64,000 nucleotides of DNA, from assembly GCA_946415365.1 (NCBI GenBank), contig CAMKSE010000018.1, positions 1 to 64,000 of the forward strand. Direction: 5' to 3'. A program made the translations under genes and the position numbers. Positions within the stretch are counted from its first letter, which is position 1; every line of letters starts with the position of its first letter. Under the pieces are notes generated by a model, which was not told the origin of the DNA, ran no database searches, and was given only the letters and a program-made list of their open reading frames with translations. Below, piece by piece: positions 53,846 through 63,505 of this stretch. This stretch comes from an uncultured Prevotellaceae bacterium. Lineage in GTDB: Bacteria > Bacteroidota > Bacteroidia > Bacteroidales > Bacteroidaceae.

Positions 53846-55526
53846 CATATTTCTTGCCGTTCTGGATGTAGATGCCTTTTTGGGGTGAGCTGATGCGCTG
53901 GCCAGAGAGGTTAAAGATGGCGTTGGATTCTGTTGGAGCCTTTGGGCTGAGGATGGCGGTTGCCCGAGGCTGAGTAGTTAAATTGCATCCCCAGAATACG
54001 GAAATATCAGTCTTGACTTCAGTCCCGTCTCCCTTAATCAGATAGGCGTCGCGCAGAACAGCAGTCTGTGCGCCTATCTTTGTCTGAAGGGTGATACGTT
54101 CTGTATTGGAACCTGTAACAGAGGAGTTGAATGTGATTGTCGTCGATGCGCCGGTAAGCTCTTGTGTACTGTCTTTACCACCTTTGCCACCATAGATTTT
54201 TATATTTACCTTTCCGACGTAGCTGTCATCTTCCATCTCCACTCTCATCCCTTTATATTCACTCAGACTGATGGCACTGCCACTATATAGATTCAACTCC
54301 TGCCAGTCGGAGGTATATTCCACCACGTAATCTACTTCTGTTGTAGCCGGTGTAGGATATATACCTTGAAAGGAATCCCCATAATATGCTTTTGTAATTC
54401 GCTCAGCCAAGTCTGCCTGATTAAAAGCTGGCATAGAACGGTAATGACCGTCGGAAAGCCCCATCCAGAGGAATGTGGCGATGCCCATCTCCTTTGTCTT
54501 CTGGATAAAATAGTCAACGAATTGGAACACGTTGTCGCGGCGCACGTCGTAGTCGGTCTTGCCAGCGCCAGCGTCCACATTGCTTGTGCCCCATTCGCCG
54601 ATGATCACGGGACCTCCTTTGGCAATAAGGTGTGTATTCAGGGCTTCGAACATATCGTCAAGCTCACTCTTCGTGCTGTTTATGTTTTCCACGTTGGGGT
54701 AGGCATGCACTTGGAAGGCAATATGGGCCTTGGTGTTGTTCACTGGGTCGGTAGGCATGAGCATCTCTTTCAGGGGATCTTTCAGGTGGGCGTTCCATGT
54801 GCCGCTGCCGCAACAAGCAGCATAGGTGTTCACTATGAGGTTGCGCGATACGTTGTTGCCACCTGTGGCGCGAACAACATCTACGAAGCTTTGGGCGTAC
54901 TTGTTGATAGCATTATAGGCATTCCTTGCCTTCGTTTCATCGTATTTGTTTTTCGTGGCAAAGGTAGCGAAGCACCACGACTTGTCGATATCAAGCATCT
55001 CATTGTAGCTCTCAAAGAGCAACTTCTGGTCATAGTCCTTGAACTCCTCGGCTATATGCTTCCACAGGTTCTCATAGCGAGCCATTGTCTGGTCGTAGAC
55101 ACTTTCGTTGGCAATAAGCCAGCGTTGATCACCCTCACCCGTATCGTGATGGACGTTTAGGATACAGTATAATCCCTGGTCGATCACGTAGTCGACCACT
55201 TCGTGGACTCGCTTCATCCACTCGGGTTTTACGTTACCGTCAGCGTCAGTCCAGGGGAACCAGGTTACTGGCACTCGGATGGCTCCAAAACCTGCCTCCT
55301 TCATCATCTTCATGAGTTCGGGCTTTGTGACGGGTTGTCCCCAGCAGGTTTCCTGATCAGCCGGTGTGTTGAATGTTTTGTCAGCCCATGCATCGAGCGT
55401 GTTGCCGAGGTTCCAGCCCACGCCCATGTTCTTGACCGCATCAGCGGCCGACTCAAATTCCTGTGCCTGAGCCTGGATGCAGAACATCAATAGCAGACTG
55501 AAAATGGCAGTAATTTTTTTTCCCAT
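53835..55526 (-). CDS. Secreted glycoside hydrolase family 5 (cellulase/mannanase type)
   Basis: 563 residues with signal peptide MGKKITAIFSLLLMFCIQAQA. GH5 barrel at about 25-370: NMGVGWNLGNTLDAW, FGAIRVPVTWFPW, LNVHHDTG, the acid/base Glu in FESYNEML and the nucleophile Glu in VIIGEWGTSN. Residues about 385-510 look like a beta-sandwich carbohydrate-binding module. The protein ends NLSGQRISSPQKGIYIQNGKKYVIR-like, the shared C-terminal tail. Acts on beta-glucan, xyloglucan or mannan outside the cell. Single gene with a full promoter. Confidence 0.9.
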   Translation of the reverse strand: MGKKITAIFSLLLMFCIQAQAQEFESAADAVKNMGVGWNLGNTLDAWADKTFNTPADQETCWGQPVTKPELMKMMKEAGFGAIRVPVTWFPWTDADGNVKPEWMKRVHEVVDYVIDQGLYCILNVHHDTGEGDQRWLIANESVYDQTMARYENLWKHIAEEFKDYDQKLLFESYNEMLDIDKSWCFATFATKNKYDETKARNAYNAINKYAQSFVDVVRATGGNNVSRNLIVNTYAACCGSGTWNAHLKDPLKEMLMPTDPVNNTKAHIAFQVHAYPNVENINSTKSELDDMFEALNTHLIAKGGPVIIGEWGTSNVDAGAGKTDYDVRRDNVFQFVDYFIQKTKEMGIATFLWMGLSDGHYRSMPAFNQADLAERITKAYYGDSFQGIYPTPATTEVDYVVEYTSDWQELNLYSGSAISLSEYKGMRVEMEDDSYVGKVNIKIYGGKGGKDSTQELTGASTTITFNSSVTGSNTERITLQTKIGAQTAVLRDAYLIKGDGTEVKTDISVFWGCNLTTQPRATAILSPKAPTESNAIFNLSGQRISSPQKGIYIQNGKKYVIR

Positions 55527-55561
55527 ACGTTTGTTTTAATTAATTAGTATCATCTCTGATG

Positions 55562-55593
55562 CAAAGATACGACAAATTCTTGGAAGTTACAAA
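55562..55593 (-). promoter_or_regulatory. Promoter of the GH5 gene
   Basis: Minus strand TTTG (55593-55590), 20 bases, TATCTTTG (55569-55562). Confidence 0.75.
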
Positions 55594-55602
55594 AAAATAG
55601 CG

Positions 55603-55610
55603 TAATTTTG
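55603..55610 (+). promoter_or_regulatory. -7 box of the DUF1015 gene
   Basis: TAATTTTG, 35 bases before the ATG at 55646, with CTTG 20 bases upstream; divergent from the GH5 promoter. Confidence 0.6.
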
Positions 55611-55645
55611 CACCGCGAAATATAAAAAATCATCAATATAATATT

Positions 55646-56893
55646 ATGGCAATAATAAAACCGTTTAAAGGAATCCGCCCACCGAAGGAACTGGTGGAGC
55701 TGGTGGAAAGCCGCCCCTACGATGTGCTCGACTCTGAGGAGGCGAGGGCAGAGGCTGGCGACAATGAGAAAAGTCTGTATCACATCATCAAGCCCGAAAT
55801 TGACTTCCCTGTGGGAACATCGGAGTATGATCCGCGTGTTTATGAGAAAGCCGCAGAGAACTTTCAGAAGTTCCAGGACAAGGGCTGGTTGGTGCAGGAC
55901 TCGCGCGAACATTATTATATATATGCTCAAACGATGAAGGGCAAGACGCAGTATGGTCTGGTAGTGTGTGCCCATACCGACGACTATATGGCCGGCCGCA
56001 TCAAGAAGCATGAGCTGACGCGTCGTGACAAGGAGGAAGACCGTATGAAGCATGTGCGTGTGAACAATGCCAACATCGAGCCCGTGTTCTTCGCCTATCC
56101 CGATAATGCTGTGCTCAACGAGCTGATCATGCGTTATGCTGCCACAGAGCCTGAGTATGACTTCATTGCTCCCATAGACGGCTTCCGCCACCAGTTCTGG
56201 GTAATCGATGATGACAAGGACATGCAGACCATCACCGAGGAGTTTGCTAAGATGCCTTCGATGTATATTGCCGACGGTCATCACCGCTCTGCTGCTGCTG
56301 CCCTCGTGGGAGCAGAGAAACAGAAGCAGAACCCCAACCACAAGGGCACGGAGGAGTACAACTTCTTCATGGCCGTCTGCTTTCAGGCTTCGCAGCTGAC
56401 GATCCTCGACTACAACCGTGTGGTGAAAGACTTGAACGGCATGTCGTCGGAGGAATTCCTTGCTGCGCTGCAGGTGAACTTCGAGGTGGAGGACAAGGGT
56501 ACGGAGATTTACAAGCCCCAGCAGTTGCATGAGTTCTCGCTGTATCTCGACGAGCATTGGTATTCACTCAAGGCCAAGGAGGGCACCTACGACAATAATG
56601 ATCCCATCGGTGTGCTCGACGTGGACATCTCCAGCCGTCTGATTCTCGATGAGATCCTGAACATCGGTGACTTGCGTTCTTCACAGCGTATAGACTTTGT
56701 TGGAGGACTCAGAGGACTAGGAGAACTCAAGCGTCGTGTGGATTCAGGTGAGATGCGTGCTGCCCTGGCACTCTATTCCGTGTCGATGCAGCAGATCATG
56801 GATATTGCCGACAGTGGCAAGATTATGCCTCCGAAGGCTACATGGTTTGAGCCGAAACTGCGCTCAGGCCTTGTAATCCACAAACTGAGTTAA
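55646..56893 (+). CDS. DUF1015 family protein
   Basis: 415 residues, soluble, full length for DUF1015. Opens MAIIKPFKGIRPPKE, then PYDVLDSEEAR, the YIADGHHRSAAA block that is the family hallmark, and ending RSGLVIHKLS. In many genomes this family sits next to serine/glycerate metabolism genes; no such genes are here and the function is unknown. Its 3' end overlaps the M15 peptidase gene by 4 bases, convergent. Confidence 0.9.
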   Translation: MAIIKPFKGIRPPKELVELVESRPYDVLDSEEARAEAGDNEKSLYHIIKPEIDFPVGTSEYDPRVYEKAAENFQKFQDKGWLVQDSREHYYIYAQTMKGKTQYGLVVCAHTDDYMAGRIKKHELTRRDKEEDRMKHVRVNNANIEPVFFAYPDNAVLNELIMRYAATEPEYDFIAPIDGFRHQFWVIDDDKDMQTITEEFAKMPSMYIADGHHRSAAAALVGAEKQKQNPNHKGTEEYNFFMAVCFQASQLTILDYNRVVKDLNGMSSEEFLAALQVNFEVEDKGTEIYKPQQLHEFSLYLDEHWYSLKAKEGTYDNNDPIGVLDVDISSRLILDEILNIGDLRSSQRIDFVGGLRGLGELKRRVDSGEMRAALALYSVSMQQIMDIADSGKIMPPKATWFEPKLRSGLVIHKLS

Positions 56894-57546
56894 GGGTGAA
56901 ATTCGAAGTGCTGGTAGTCCTTCTGGGTTTTCCAGGAGCCGCCCCAAACGAATCCATTCTGCAGGAATAGTTTGTGACAGAGGTCACCCTTGGAGATCTT
57001 ATATTGGAAATTCTTCTTACGGTCGCACCACGGTGTGGCCGTTTTTGGTTGTATGAGGCGGGTGCCGTCCTTTTGTGTCTTGACGTAGGGATTATATAAA
57101 GGGTTGATGTCTATGGCGAGACCACGGGCATGATAGGAGAGTTTTTGGGAGCCAGAAACCTTTCGGTAACAGAAACAGCTGGTGTTGTTGTCACGCATCT
57201 GACGTTCATCATCAGCATCATATTCATCAGCTAAGCGTATTTTCTGGATAGGGTAGTGCTGACGGTATAACTCCATGAAGATGCGAATGAGTCTCTGGGC
57301 GATGATACGGTTGCACACCATCTCCCCATAGTGCGTCTTTCCGTCGTAGTCCCAATGCATCAGCCTCAGGTATCGCAGGTCGTCGCGGCTGATGACATCA
57401 TTCGGCTGCCAGGTGTTGCCCTGCATCTTCTGCCATACAGTGTCAGGAATCTCACTGATGGAGAATCCCGTAGAAAGATCCTGGCCCTGCGCCGAAGAGA
57501 TGCCGCAGAGCCAGAATATAAGGATTGATAAGAGTGTTGTCCTCAT
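56890..57546 (-). CDS. M15-family peptidase (D-Ala-D-Ala carboxypeptidase-like)
   Basis: 218 residues from the ATG at 57546, which overlaps the TGA of the upstream gene. Signal peptide MRTTLLSILIFWLCGISSAQG. The zinc site is formed by His and Asp in HARGLAIDINPLYNP and the His of the final HFEFHP, as in M15 enzymes (VanY/DacB-like). It would trim peptidoglycan stems. Last gene of the leftward operon with hppA and the double PAP2 protein. Confidence 0.85.
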   Translation of the reverse strand: MRTTLLSILIFWLCGISSAQGQDLSTGFSISEIPDTVWQKMQGNTWQPNDVISRDDLRYLRLMHWDYDGKTHYGEMVCNRIIAQRLIRIFMELYRQHYPIQKIRLADEYDADDERQMRDNNTSCFCYRKVSGSQKLSYHARGLAIDINPLYNPYVKTQKDGTRLIQPKTATPWCDRKKNFQYKISKGDLCHKLFLQNGFVWGGSWKTQKDYQHFEFHP

Positions 57547-59045
57547 CAATGGGTCACTTTCTTGTTACCCTGGATATAGACGCCTTTCTGAGTGGGCTCA
57601 GTGGCAAGACGGACACCACCCAGGGTGTAGATGTCGTCAGAGGCATCGTCGGTGGCTGTGACGGCACGTACGCCGGTGGAGTTCAGTTCTGCACGGACGC
57701 GCTCCATCTGCTTGAGGAACTCCTCACTATTGTGCAGACGTGCATAGACGGCAGAACCCACAAGACGGCCTGCCTCCACGTCACTCTGCCAGACGTAGCC
57801 GGTGATGACACGCCCCTGACCATACTGATAAGCGCGGGCCAGAAGAGCCTCTTCAGCATCGGGGTTGAGCTCGGAGAGCACCAGTGCATAGAGCCAACCT
57901 GTGGATGCGTGACCAGAGGGGTAGGAACCGGTATTCTTCTTGATGTTCTCTGCAGGAGGATAGGCTGTGGCCTCATTCAGTTGACGGAAAGGCCGCGGGC
58001 GCATGTAGAAGTTCTTACAGCTGTGTGTGGCCCCGTCACCCATCACCGATATGTTGTTGAACAACTCATACAGTTGAGGAGTTGCCGTCTCTGAGAGCGT
58101 CCTTCCGAAAGCAGAGGAGAAGATCTCCAGGAGATAATAAGGCTTGTCGGTCACATCATCGATGGCTGTCTGTCCCTCGTCGGTAAGACGGAGGTTCTTG
58201 CCCTCTATGAACTTGCTGATGTCGGTGGCTTCTATAGCAGAAACGGTGTCAGGGGGAGCCGATAGATACTTGACGGCATCAGGAAGGTCCTCGTCACTAT
58301 AATACTGATGGGTCTCCTCGGTAAGTCCAGGACTGACGTAGCTGTAACCCGTCTTCTGAGCATATTCAGCCTTTGCAGATTTGATCATCGAGTAAACGCC
58401 AGTATGATTGTGAAGACTTACCGTCAGGGCACTTGCCAGCAGTCGGGCTGCCTGCACATCACTGTCCCAGTGGTAGCCGGTCACTACCGATGCCTGTCCG
58501 AACTGATAGCCACACTGCAGAATCTCGTTCTGCTTGTCTGGGCAGATCTCCGTCAGCAACAGGGCATACATCCATCCCATCAGGGCCTCACGGGAAGGGA
58601 AGGAACTCTCATTGACGTAGTTACTCTCCTCCTGCGGTATCAAGGATGTCTCCTCGAAGCGAGCAAAGGGCCGGCGGAAGAACGGGAAAGAACTCTTGGC
58701 CTGCTGGATGCTCTTGTTGCCATACTCCATACAGTAGTCGAAGATTTCAGCTATGTAGGGCGTCTCTGTGCTAGACAGGGTCACACCGATGGCTTTGGAG
58801 AACGCGTTGAGAAAATAGGACGACTGCGCGTTGAAGTCGGTCTCTGCCTGCTGGCCGAGAGAGGTATTGCGCATGGTTTTTCCCCAAGCATATTGAAGAT
58901 AGTCCTTGATATACTCCACAGTATTCTCTTCGGGAGGACCTGGAAGGAATGCCCCTGCATCAGGTATATCCTGAGCAAAGAGGTTACCGCAACAGCCTGT
59001 TGCGATAACCATGGATAAAATGAATTGCTTACTTTTCTTATACAT
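57546..59045 (-). CDS. Double PAP2/class A acid phosphatase-like protein
   Basis: 499 residues with signal peptide. Two homologous halves of the class A acid phosphatase fold, whose motif is KX6RP - PSGH - SRX5HX3D. The N-half (about 60-240) has FRRPFARF, PSRE instead of PSGH, and ASVVTGYHWDSD, keeping the nucleophile His but losing the Arg. The C-half (about 290-470) has RPRPF, an intact YPSGHAS, and GRVITGYVWQSD with the nucleophile His replaced by Val. So neither half has a complete set. The end DDIYTLGGVRLATEPTQKGVYIQGNKK resembles the shared tail. Downstream of hppA by 12 bases. Confidence 0.85.
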   Translation of the reverse strand: MYKKSKQFILSMVIATGCCGNLFAQDIPDAGAFLPGPPEENTVEYIKDYLQYAWGKTMRNTSLGQQAETDFNAQSSYFLNAFSKAIGVTLSSTETPYIAEIFDYCMEYGNKSIQQAKSSFPFFRRPFARFEETSLIPQEESNYVNESSFPSREALMGWMYALLLTEICPDKQNEILQCGYQFGQASVVTGYHWDSDVQAARLLASALTVSLHNHTGVYSMIKSAKAEYAQKTGYSYVSPGLTEETHQYYSDEDLPDAVKYLSAPPDTVSAIEATDISKFIEGKNLRLTDEGQTAIDDVTDKPYYLLEIFSSAFGRTLSETATPQLYELFNNISVMGDGATHSCKNFYMRPRPFRQLNEATAYPPAENIKKNTGSYPSGHASTGWLYALVLSELNPDAEEALLARAYQYGQGRVITGYVWQSDVEAGRLVGSAVYARLHNSEEFLKQMERVRAELNSTGVRAVTATDDASDDIYTLGGVRLATEPTQKGVYIQGNKKVTH

Positions 59046-59057
59046 ATTATTATGAGT

Positions 59058-61253
59058 CTAAGAGAAGGCTACGGTCAGACCGGCCATCACAATAGAAACC
59101 ATTGACATCAGTTTGATGAGGATGTTCAGTGACGGACCTGATGTGTCCTTGAACGGGTCACCGACGGTGTCACCCACGATACATGCCTTATGGGCAAACG
59201 AACCCTTGCCGCCGAATTTTCCTTCCTCGATGTTCTTCTTGGCGTTATCCCAGGCACCACCGGCATTGGCCATGAACACAGCCAGGGTGAAGCCTCCGGC
59301 AAGACCACCTACCAGCAGTCCGAGAACACCAGCTACACCGAGTACACAACCCACCACAATGGGGATGATGATGGCGAGAATAGATGGAACAATCATTTCG
59401 TGCTGAGCAGCACGGGTGGAAATCTCCACACAACGGCCATAGTCGGGCGTACCTGTGCCCTCGAGGATGCCGGCAATCTCACGGAACTGACGGCGAACCT
59501 CCTGTACCATCTTTTCGGCAGCACGGCCCACAGCCTCCATCGTCATACCACAGAACAGGAAGGCCGCCATGGCACCGATGAAGGCACCTACGATGACGCG
59601 GGGATTCATGAGGTTGATCTGGAAATAGTTCATGAAGTCGGGGATGGTGGCGTCAGTCGCTGAGATGACATCGCCTGCTACGTTTGTCAGGGTCTGTTCT
59701 GCACGTGCCATGGCAATCTTGATCTCCTCGATGTAAGAGGCCAGGAGTGCGAGGGCTGTGAGAGCGGCAGAGCCGATGGCAAAGCCCTTACCTGTAGCGG
59801 CCGTCGTGTTGCCCAGGGCATCGAGTGCATCCGTGCGGTGGCGAACCTCTTCACCCAATCCGCACATCTCAGCGTTACCGCCTGCATTATCGGCAATAGG
59901 TCCGTAAGCGTCGGTGGCGAGGGTGATGCCCAGTGTGGAGAGCATACCCACGGCAGCGATACCGATACCATAGAGACCGTGAGCCAGCGATTCTGAAGAC
60001 ATGGAGAGATCGAAGCCGTTGGCACAGAGGTAACTCAGCATGATGGCCACACCAATGGTGATGACAGGAATACAGGTAGAGATCATACCCGTACCTATAC
60101 CTTTAATAATAACGGTGGCAGCACCAGTCTGTCCGGCCTCAGAGATCTTCTGTGTCGGCTTATAAGAATGAGAGGTGTAATATTCGGTAGCCTGTCCGAT
60201 GATGACACCGGCAGCCAGACCAGAAATGACGGAGAAGGAGAGACCCAGCCAGTTCTCAATACCCAGGAGGTAGAGAATAGCAAAGGTGGCGATAGCGATA
60301 AGGATGGCGCTGACATTCGTTCCCAGTGACAGCGAACGGAGCAGGTCTTTCATCGTGGCACCTTCCTTGGTGCGTACCAGGAAGATTCCAAACAAGGAGA
60401 GGAATACGCCCACAGAGGCTATCAGCATCGGAGCGATGACAGCCTTGAGCTGGATCTCGAGACCCATGACGCCGAAGGCTGCAGCACCCAGGGCAGCGGT
60501 AGAAAGGATAGAACCGCAATAACTCTCATAGAGATCGGCACCCATACCGGCTACGTCACCCACATTGTCGCCTACGTTGTCAGCAATGGTAGCGGGGTTG
60601 CGCGGATCGTCCTCAGGGATATCAGCCTCCACCTTACCAACGATGTCGGCACCCACGTCGGCAGCCTTGGTGTAAATACCGCCACCCACACGGGCAAAAA
60701 GAGCCTGTGTCGAGGCACCCATACCGAAGGTCAGCATGGTGGTTGTGATGGTGATGAGAGCCATTTGATCGCCCTGATAGAAGTGACTGAGCACCAGGAA
60801 CCAGATCGCAATGTCGAGCAATCCCAGTCCGACAACCGTCAGACCCATTACGGCACCAGAACGGAAGGCGATCTTCAGTCCGGCATCCATGCTCTGGCGG
60901 GCAGCGTTAGCTGTACGTGCAGAGGCGTAAGTGGCGGTCTTCATGCCGAAGAAACCTGCCAGACCAGAGAAGAAACCACCTGTGAGGAATGCGAACGGTA
61001 CCCAGGGGTTCTGAACGTTCAGGCCATAGGCCATGAAAGCGAAGAGCGCACAGAGCACCACAAAGACGATGCAAACGACCTTGTACTGCTGCTTGAGGTA
61101 GGCCATAGCACCTTTGCGCACATAGAGTGCAATCTCTTTCATTCGAGGCGTACCCTCATCAGCCTTCATCAGACTGCGGAAGAAGAAATACGCCATACTC
61201 AATGCCACGATCGATGCGATGGGCACTAACCAAAATACTGCTGGAATAATCAT
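59058..61253 (-). CDS. hppA: Membrane-bound ion-translocating pyrophosphatase
   Basis: 731 residues with about 16 membrane segments. The substrate-binding loop GGGIYTKAADVGADIVGKVE, the ADNVGDNVGDVAGMGADLYESY block and EEVRHRTDALDALGNTTAATGKG are all conserved; GNTTAA, with Ala where K-independent enzymes have Lys, points to the potassium-dependent class. It couples pyrophosphate hydrolysis to H+ or Na+ export; which ion is not decided here. Second gene of a four-gene leftward operon. Confidence 0.95.
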   Translation of the reverse strand: MIIPAVFWLVPIASIVALSMAYFFFRSLMKADEGTPRMKEIALYVRKGAMAYLKQQYKVVCIVFVVLCALFAFMAYGLNVQNPWVPFAFLTGGFFSGLAGFFGMKTATYASARTANAARQSMDAGLKIAFRSGAVMGLTVVGLGLLDIAIWFLVLSHFYQGDQMALITITTTMLTFGMGASTQALFARVGGGIYTKAADVGADIVGKVEADIPEDDPRNPATIADNVGDNVGDVAGMGADLYESYCGSILSTAALGAAAFGVMGLEIQLKAVIAPMLIASVGVFLSLFGIFLVRTKEGATMKDLLRSLSLGTNVSAILIAIATFAILYLLGIENWLGLSFSVISGLAAGVIIGQATEYYTSHSYKPTQKISEAGQTGAATVIIKGIGTGMISTCIPVITIGVAIMLSYLCANGFDLSMSSESLAHGLYGIGIAAVGMLSTLGITLATDAYGPIADNAGGNAEMCGLGEEVRHRTDALDALGNTTAATGKGFAIGSAALTALALLASYIEEIKIAMARAEQTLTNVAGDVISATDATIPDFMNYFQINLMNPRVIVGAFIGAMAAFLFCGMTMEAVGRAAEKMVQEVRRQFREIAGILEGTGTPDYGRCVEISTRAAQHEMIVPSILAIIIPIVVGCVLGVAGVLGLLVGGLAGGFTLAVFMANAGGAWDNAKKNIEEGKFGGKGSFAHKACIVGDTVGDPFKDTSGPSLNILIKLMSMVSIVMAGLTVAFS

Positions 61254-61280
61254 GTGATAGGTTTTAGTTGTTATAAAAAA

Positions 61281-62111
61281 TTATTCTTCTGAGAAATCAA
61301 TCAAATTGGCAGCCTCATCCTCCGGATCCTCACTGCCTAAGTCCATCATCGTGGAGTAGTTGTCCTCGGTGATCTCGTCGTCATCGGGGTCGCTGACTTC
61401 ATCGTCTTCTTCATCGTGGGAAGAGTAGTCGTCCTCTACCTCGTACTCCTCGTCGTCTTCGATCTCATCGCTTTCCTCATCAGGCCTGTCAGAGAACTTC
61501 ATGCGGATTCTCTCCTGCTCCGGCTTTACTTTGGCAAAGATGGCCTCTACCCAGCCGCCTTTCTCAACCTCGAGTACCTCAAAGCCGTCCTGTACTTTCT
61601 TCTCGTACATGCCACCTTTCTTGTGCAGACGGTCTTTCGGCAGGGTGGTGGTGGAGATGTCAAAACCGCTGAGGATGATGTCCTGAATGGACTGTGACAG
61701 GGAGTCCCAGCCGCCACCGAAATTACGGTCAAGCACCTCAATAAGCTTTGCAGCAGAGATGTGACGAATATTCTCGTAGGTCAGGTCGGTGACACGCATG
61801 ATGGGTCTTTTCTTGATGGCCCAGGCGAACTTCATGTTCTCGTCGAACTTAATCTGGGTCACTTTGTAACCACGTTTCTCATAACTCTTCTTCACCAGCA
61901 TTACGTCCTCTTTGATCTCCTCAATCAGGAAGGCACTCTTGAAGATGTCGAGGTAGTGGTTGACATTCTCCTTGACCTCGGCGTCCTTCGATGCGGCTTC
62001 CCACATACGGAAAACATCGTTCTCCTGAATGTCCCAAACACTGCTCTTAGTGACTGCCTTAATCGACAGTGACGGATTACTTTCCGGCTGTTGTTGTTTT
62101 GTTCTTGCCAT
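61281..62111 (-). CDS. Conserved protein with long acidic tail, upstream of hppA
   Basis: About 276 residues from the ATG at 62111 (MARTKQQQPESN), preferred because the promoter lies at 62133-62140. Residues about 20-190 are a mixed helical domain with HISAAKLIEVLDRNFGGGWDSL; the last 75 residues are almost purely Asp/Glu with a few Ser. No signal peptide. Family not recognised. Such tails occur in chaperones and in proteins that bind basic partners. First gene of the hppA operon, 27 bases before hppA. Confidence 0.75.
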   Translation of the reverse strand: MARTKQQQPESNPSLSIKAVTKSSVWDIQENDVFRMWEAASKDAEVKENVNHYLDIFKSAFLIEEIKEDVMLVKKSYEKRGYKVTQIKFDENMKFAWAIKKRPIMRVTDLTYENIRHISAAKLIEVLDRNFGGGWDSLSQSIQDIILSGFDISTTTLPKDRLHKKGGMYEKKVQDGFEVLEVEKGGWVEAIFAKVKPEQERIRMKFSDRPDEESDEIEDDEEYEVEDDYSSHDEEDDEVSDPDDDEITEDNYSTMMDLGSEDPEDEAANLIDFSEE

Positions 62112-62132
62112 ATATATTCTTGTTTTATTCTG

Positions 62133-62140
62133 CAAATGTA
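62133..62140 (-). promoter_or_regulatory. -7 box of the hppA operon
   Basis: Minus strand TACATTTG, 22 bases before the ATG at 62111. Confidence 0.55.
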
Positions 62141-62180
62141 TATACTTTATTTCTTATTAGCAAGTTTTTTTGCGATATTT

Positions 62181-62211
62181 TTTGCAAATTTCATAATTTT
62201 GTGTACTTTTG
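62181..62211 (+). promoter_or_regulatory. Promoter of rarA
   Basis: TTTG (62181-62184), 19 bases, TACTTTTG (62204-62211), only 9 bases before the ATG at 62221, so the mRNA would be almost leaderless. A second box TAATTTTG sits at 62194-62201. Confidence 0.65.
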
Positions 62212-62220
62212 TCGCTGATT

Positions 62221-63495
62221 ATGGCACAACCACTGGCAGAAAGACTACGCCCTCGCACGTTAGACGATTATATCGGGCAACAGCATCTGGTGGGCGAGGG
62301 AGCCGTCCTGCGGAAGATGATCGAAGCAGGACGAATTTCTTCGTTTATCCTTTGGGGGCCTCCGGGCGTGGGGAAGACCACCCTTGCGCAGATCATTGCC
62401 AACAGATTGGAAACACCTTTTTATACCCTGTCGGCTGTCACTAGTGGCGTGAAGGATGTACGCGATGTTATTGAGAAAGCACAGAAAGTGAGGTTCTTCA
62501 ATGAAGCGTCACCCATACTGTTTATCGATGAGATTCACCGTTTCTCCAAGTCGCAGCAGGACTCTTTGTTGAGTGCTGTCGAGAAGGGTATTGTCACGCT
62601 GATAGGCGCTACTACAGAGAATCCTTCGTTTGAGGTGATTCGTCCACTGCTGTCCCGATGCCAACTCTACATCCTGAAGTCATTAGAGAAGGACGACCTG
62701 CTGAAACTCCTTGACCGCGCTATCCATACCGATTCGATTCTGAAAGAGAAAAATATCCGTTTGGAGGAGACTGACGCTATCCTTAGATATAGTGGAGGTG
62801 ACGCTCGTAAGCTTTTGAATATCTTGGAGTTGGTTGTAGAATCTGAAGCGAAGGATGAAATCCTGATAACTGATGAGATTATCGAGCAGCGCTTGCAGCA
62901 GAATCCGCTTGCGTACGACAAGGAGGGTGAGATGCACTACGATATCATCTCGGCCTTCATCAAGAGCATACGTGGCTCTGATCCTGATGCAGCCCTCTAT
63001 TGGCTGGCTCGTATGATTGAAGGTGGGGAAGACCCGCAGTTCATCGCCCGCCGTCTGGTGATAAGTGCTGCTGAGGATATCGGTCTGGCCAATCCCAATG
63101 CTCTGTTGCTGGCTAATGCCGCTTTCGATGCTGTGATGAAGATAGGATGGCCTGAGGGAAGAATTCCTCTTGCTGAGGCTACCGTCTATCTGGCCACATC
63201 GCCAAAGAGCAATAGTGCTTATCTGGGCGTTGATGCAGCCTTGGATTTGGTACGCCGTACAGGAAACCAACCGGTGCCGCTTCCCATCCGCAATGCCCCT
63301 ACTCAGTTGATGAAAGAGCTGGGTTATCACGACGGATACAAGTATCCGCACGACTATCCAGGCCATTTCACTCCTCAGCAGTATCTGCCTGATGCCCTGG
63401 TGAACGAGCGGCTGTGGCATGGACAGCATAACCCTTCAGAGGAAAAGATGTACCAGCGTATGGTCAACTATTGGGGAGAGAGATTTGAGAAATAA
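62221..63495 (+). CDS. rarA: Replication-associated recombination protein A (MgsA/RarA)
   Basis: 424 residues from the ATG at 62221 (MAQPLAERLRPRTLDDYIGQ). AAA+ core with Walker A WGPPGVGKTTL, Walker B LFIDEIHRFSKSQQD, sensor GATTENPSFEV, then the tetramerisation region with SGGDARKLLN and a C-terminal domain ending in the Bacteroidetes form. It acts at stalled replication forks with single-strand-binding protein. Followed 10 bases later by dnaB, a logical replication-linked pair. Confidence 0.95.
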   Translation: MAQPLAERLRPRTLDDYIGQQHLVGEGAVLRKMIEAGRISSFILWGPPGVGKTTLAQIIANRLETPFYTLSAVTSGVKDVRDVIEKAQKVRFFNEASPILFIDEIHRFSKSQQDSLLSAVEKGIVTLIGATTENPSFEVIRPLLSRCQLYILKSLEKDDLLKLLDRAIHTDSILKEKNIRLEETDAILRYSGGDARKLLNILELVVESEAKDEILITDEIIEQRLQQNPLAYDKEGEMHYDIISAFIKSIRGSDPDAALYWLARMIEGGEDPQFIARRLVISAAEDIGLANPNALLLANAAFDAVMKIGWPEGRIPLAEATVYLATSPKSNSAYLGVDAALDLVRRTGNQPVPLPIRNAPTQLMKELGYHDGYKYPHDYPGHFTPQQYLPDALVNERLWHGQHNPSEEKMYQRMVNYWGERFEK

Positions 63496-63505
63496 CAACA
63501 TATAT

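Noticed and set aside
55550..56557. Minus-strand frame of 335 codons over DUF1015
   Set aside because: Antisense shadow; the plus-strand gene has the DUF1015 hallmark.
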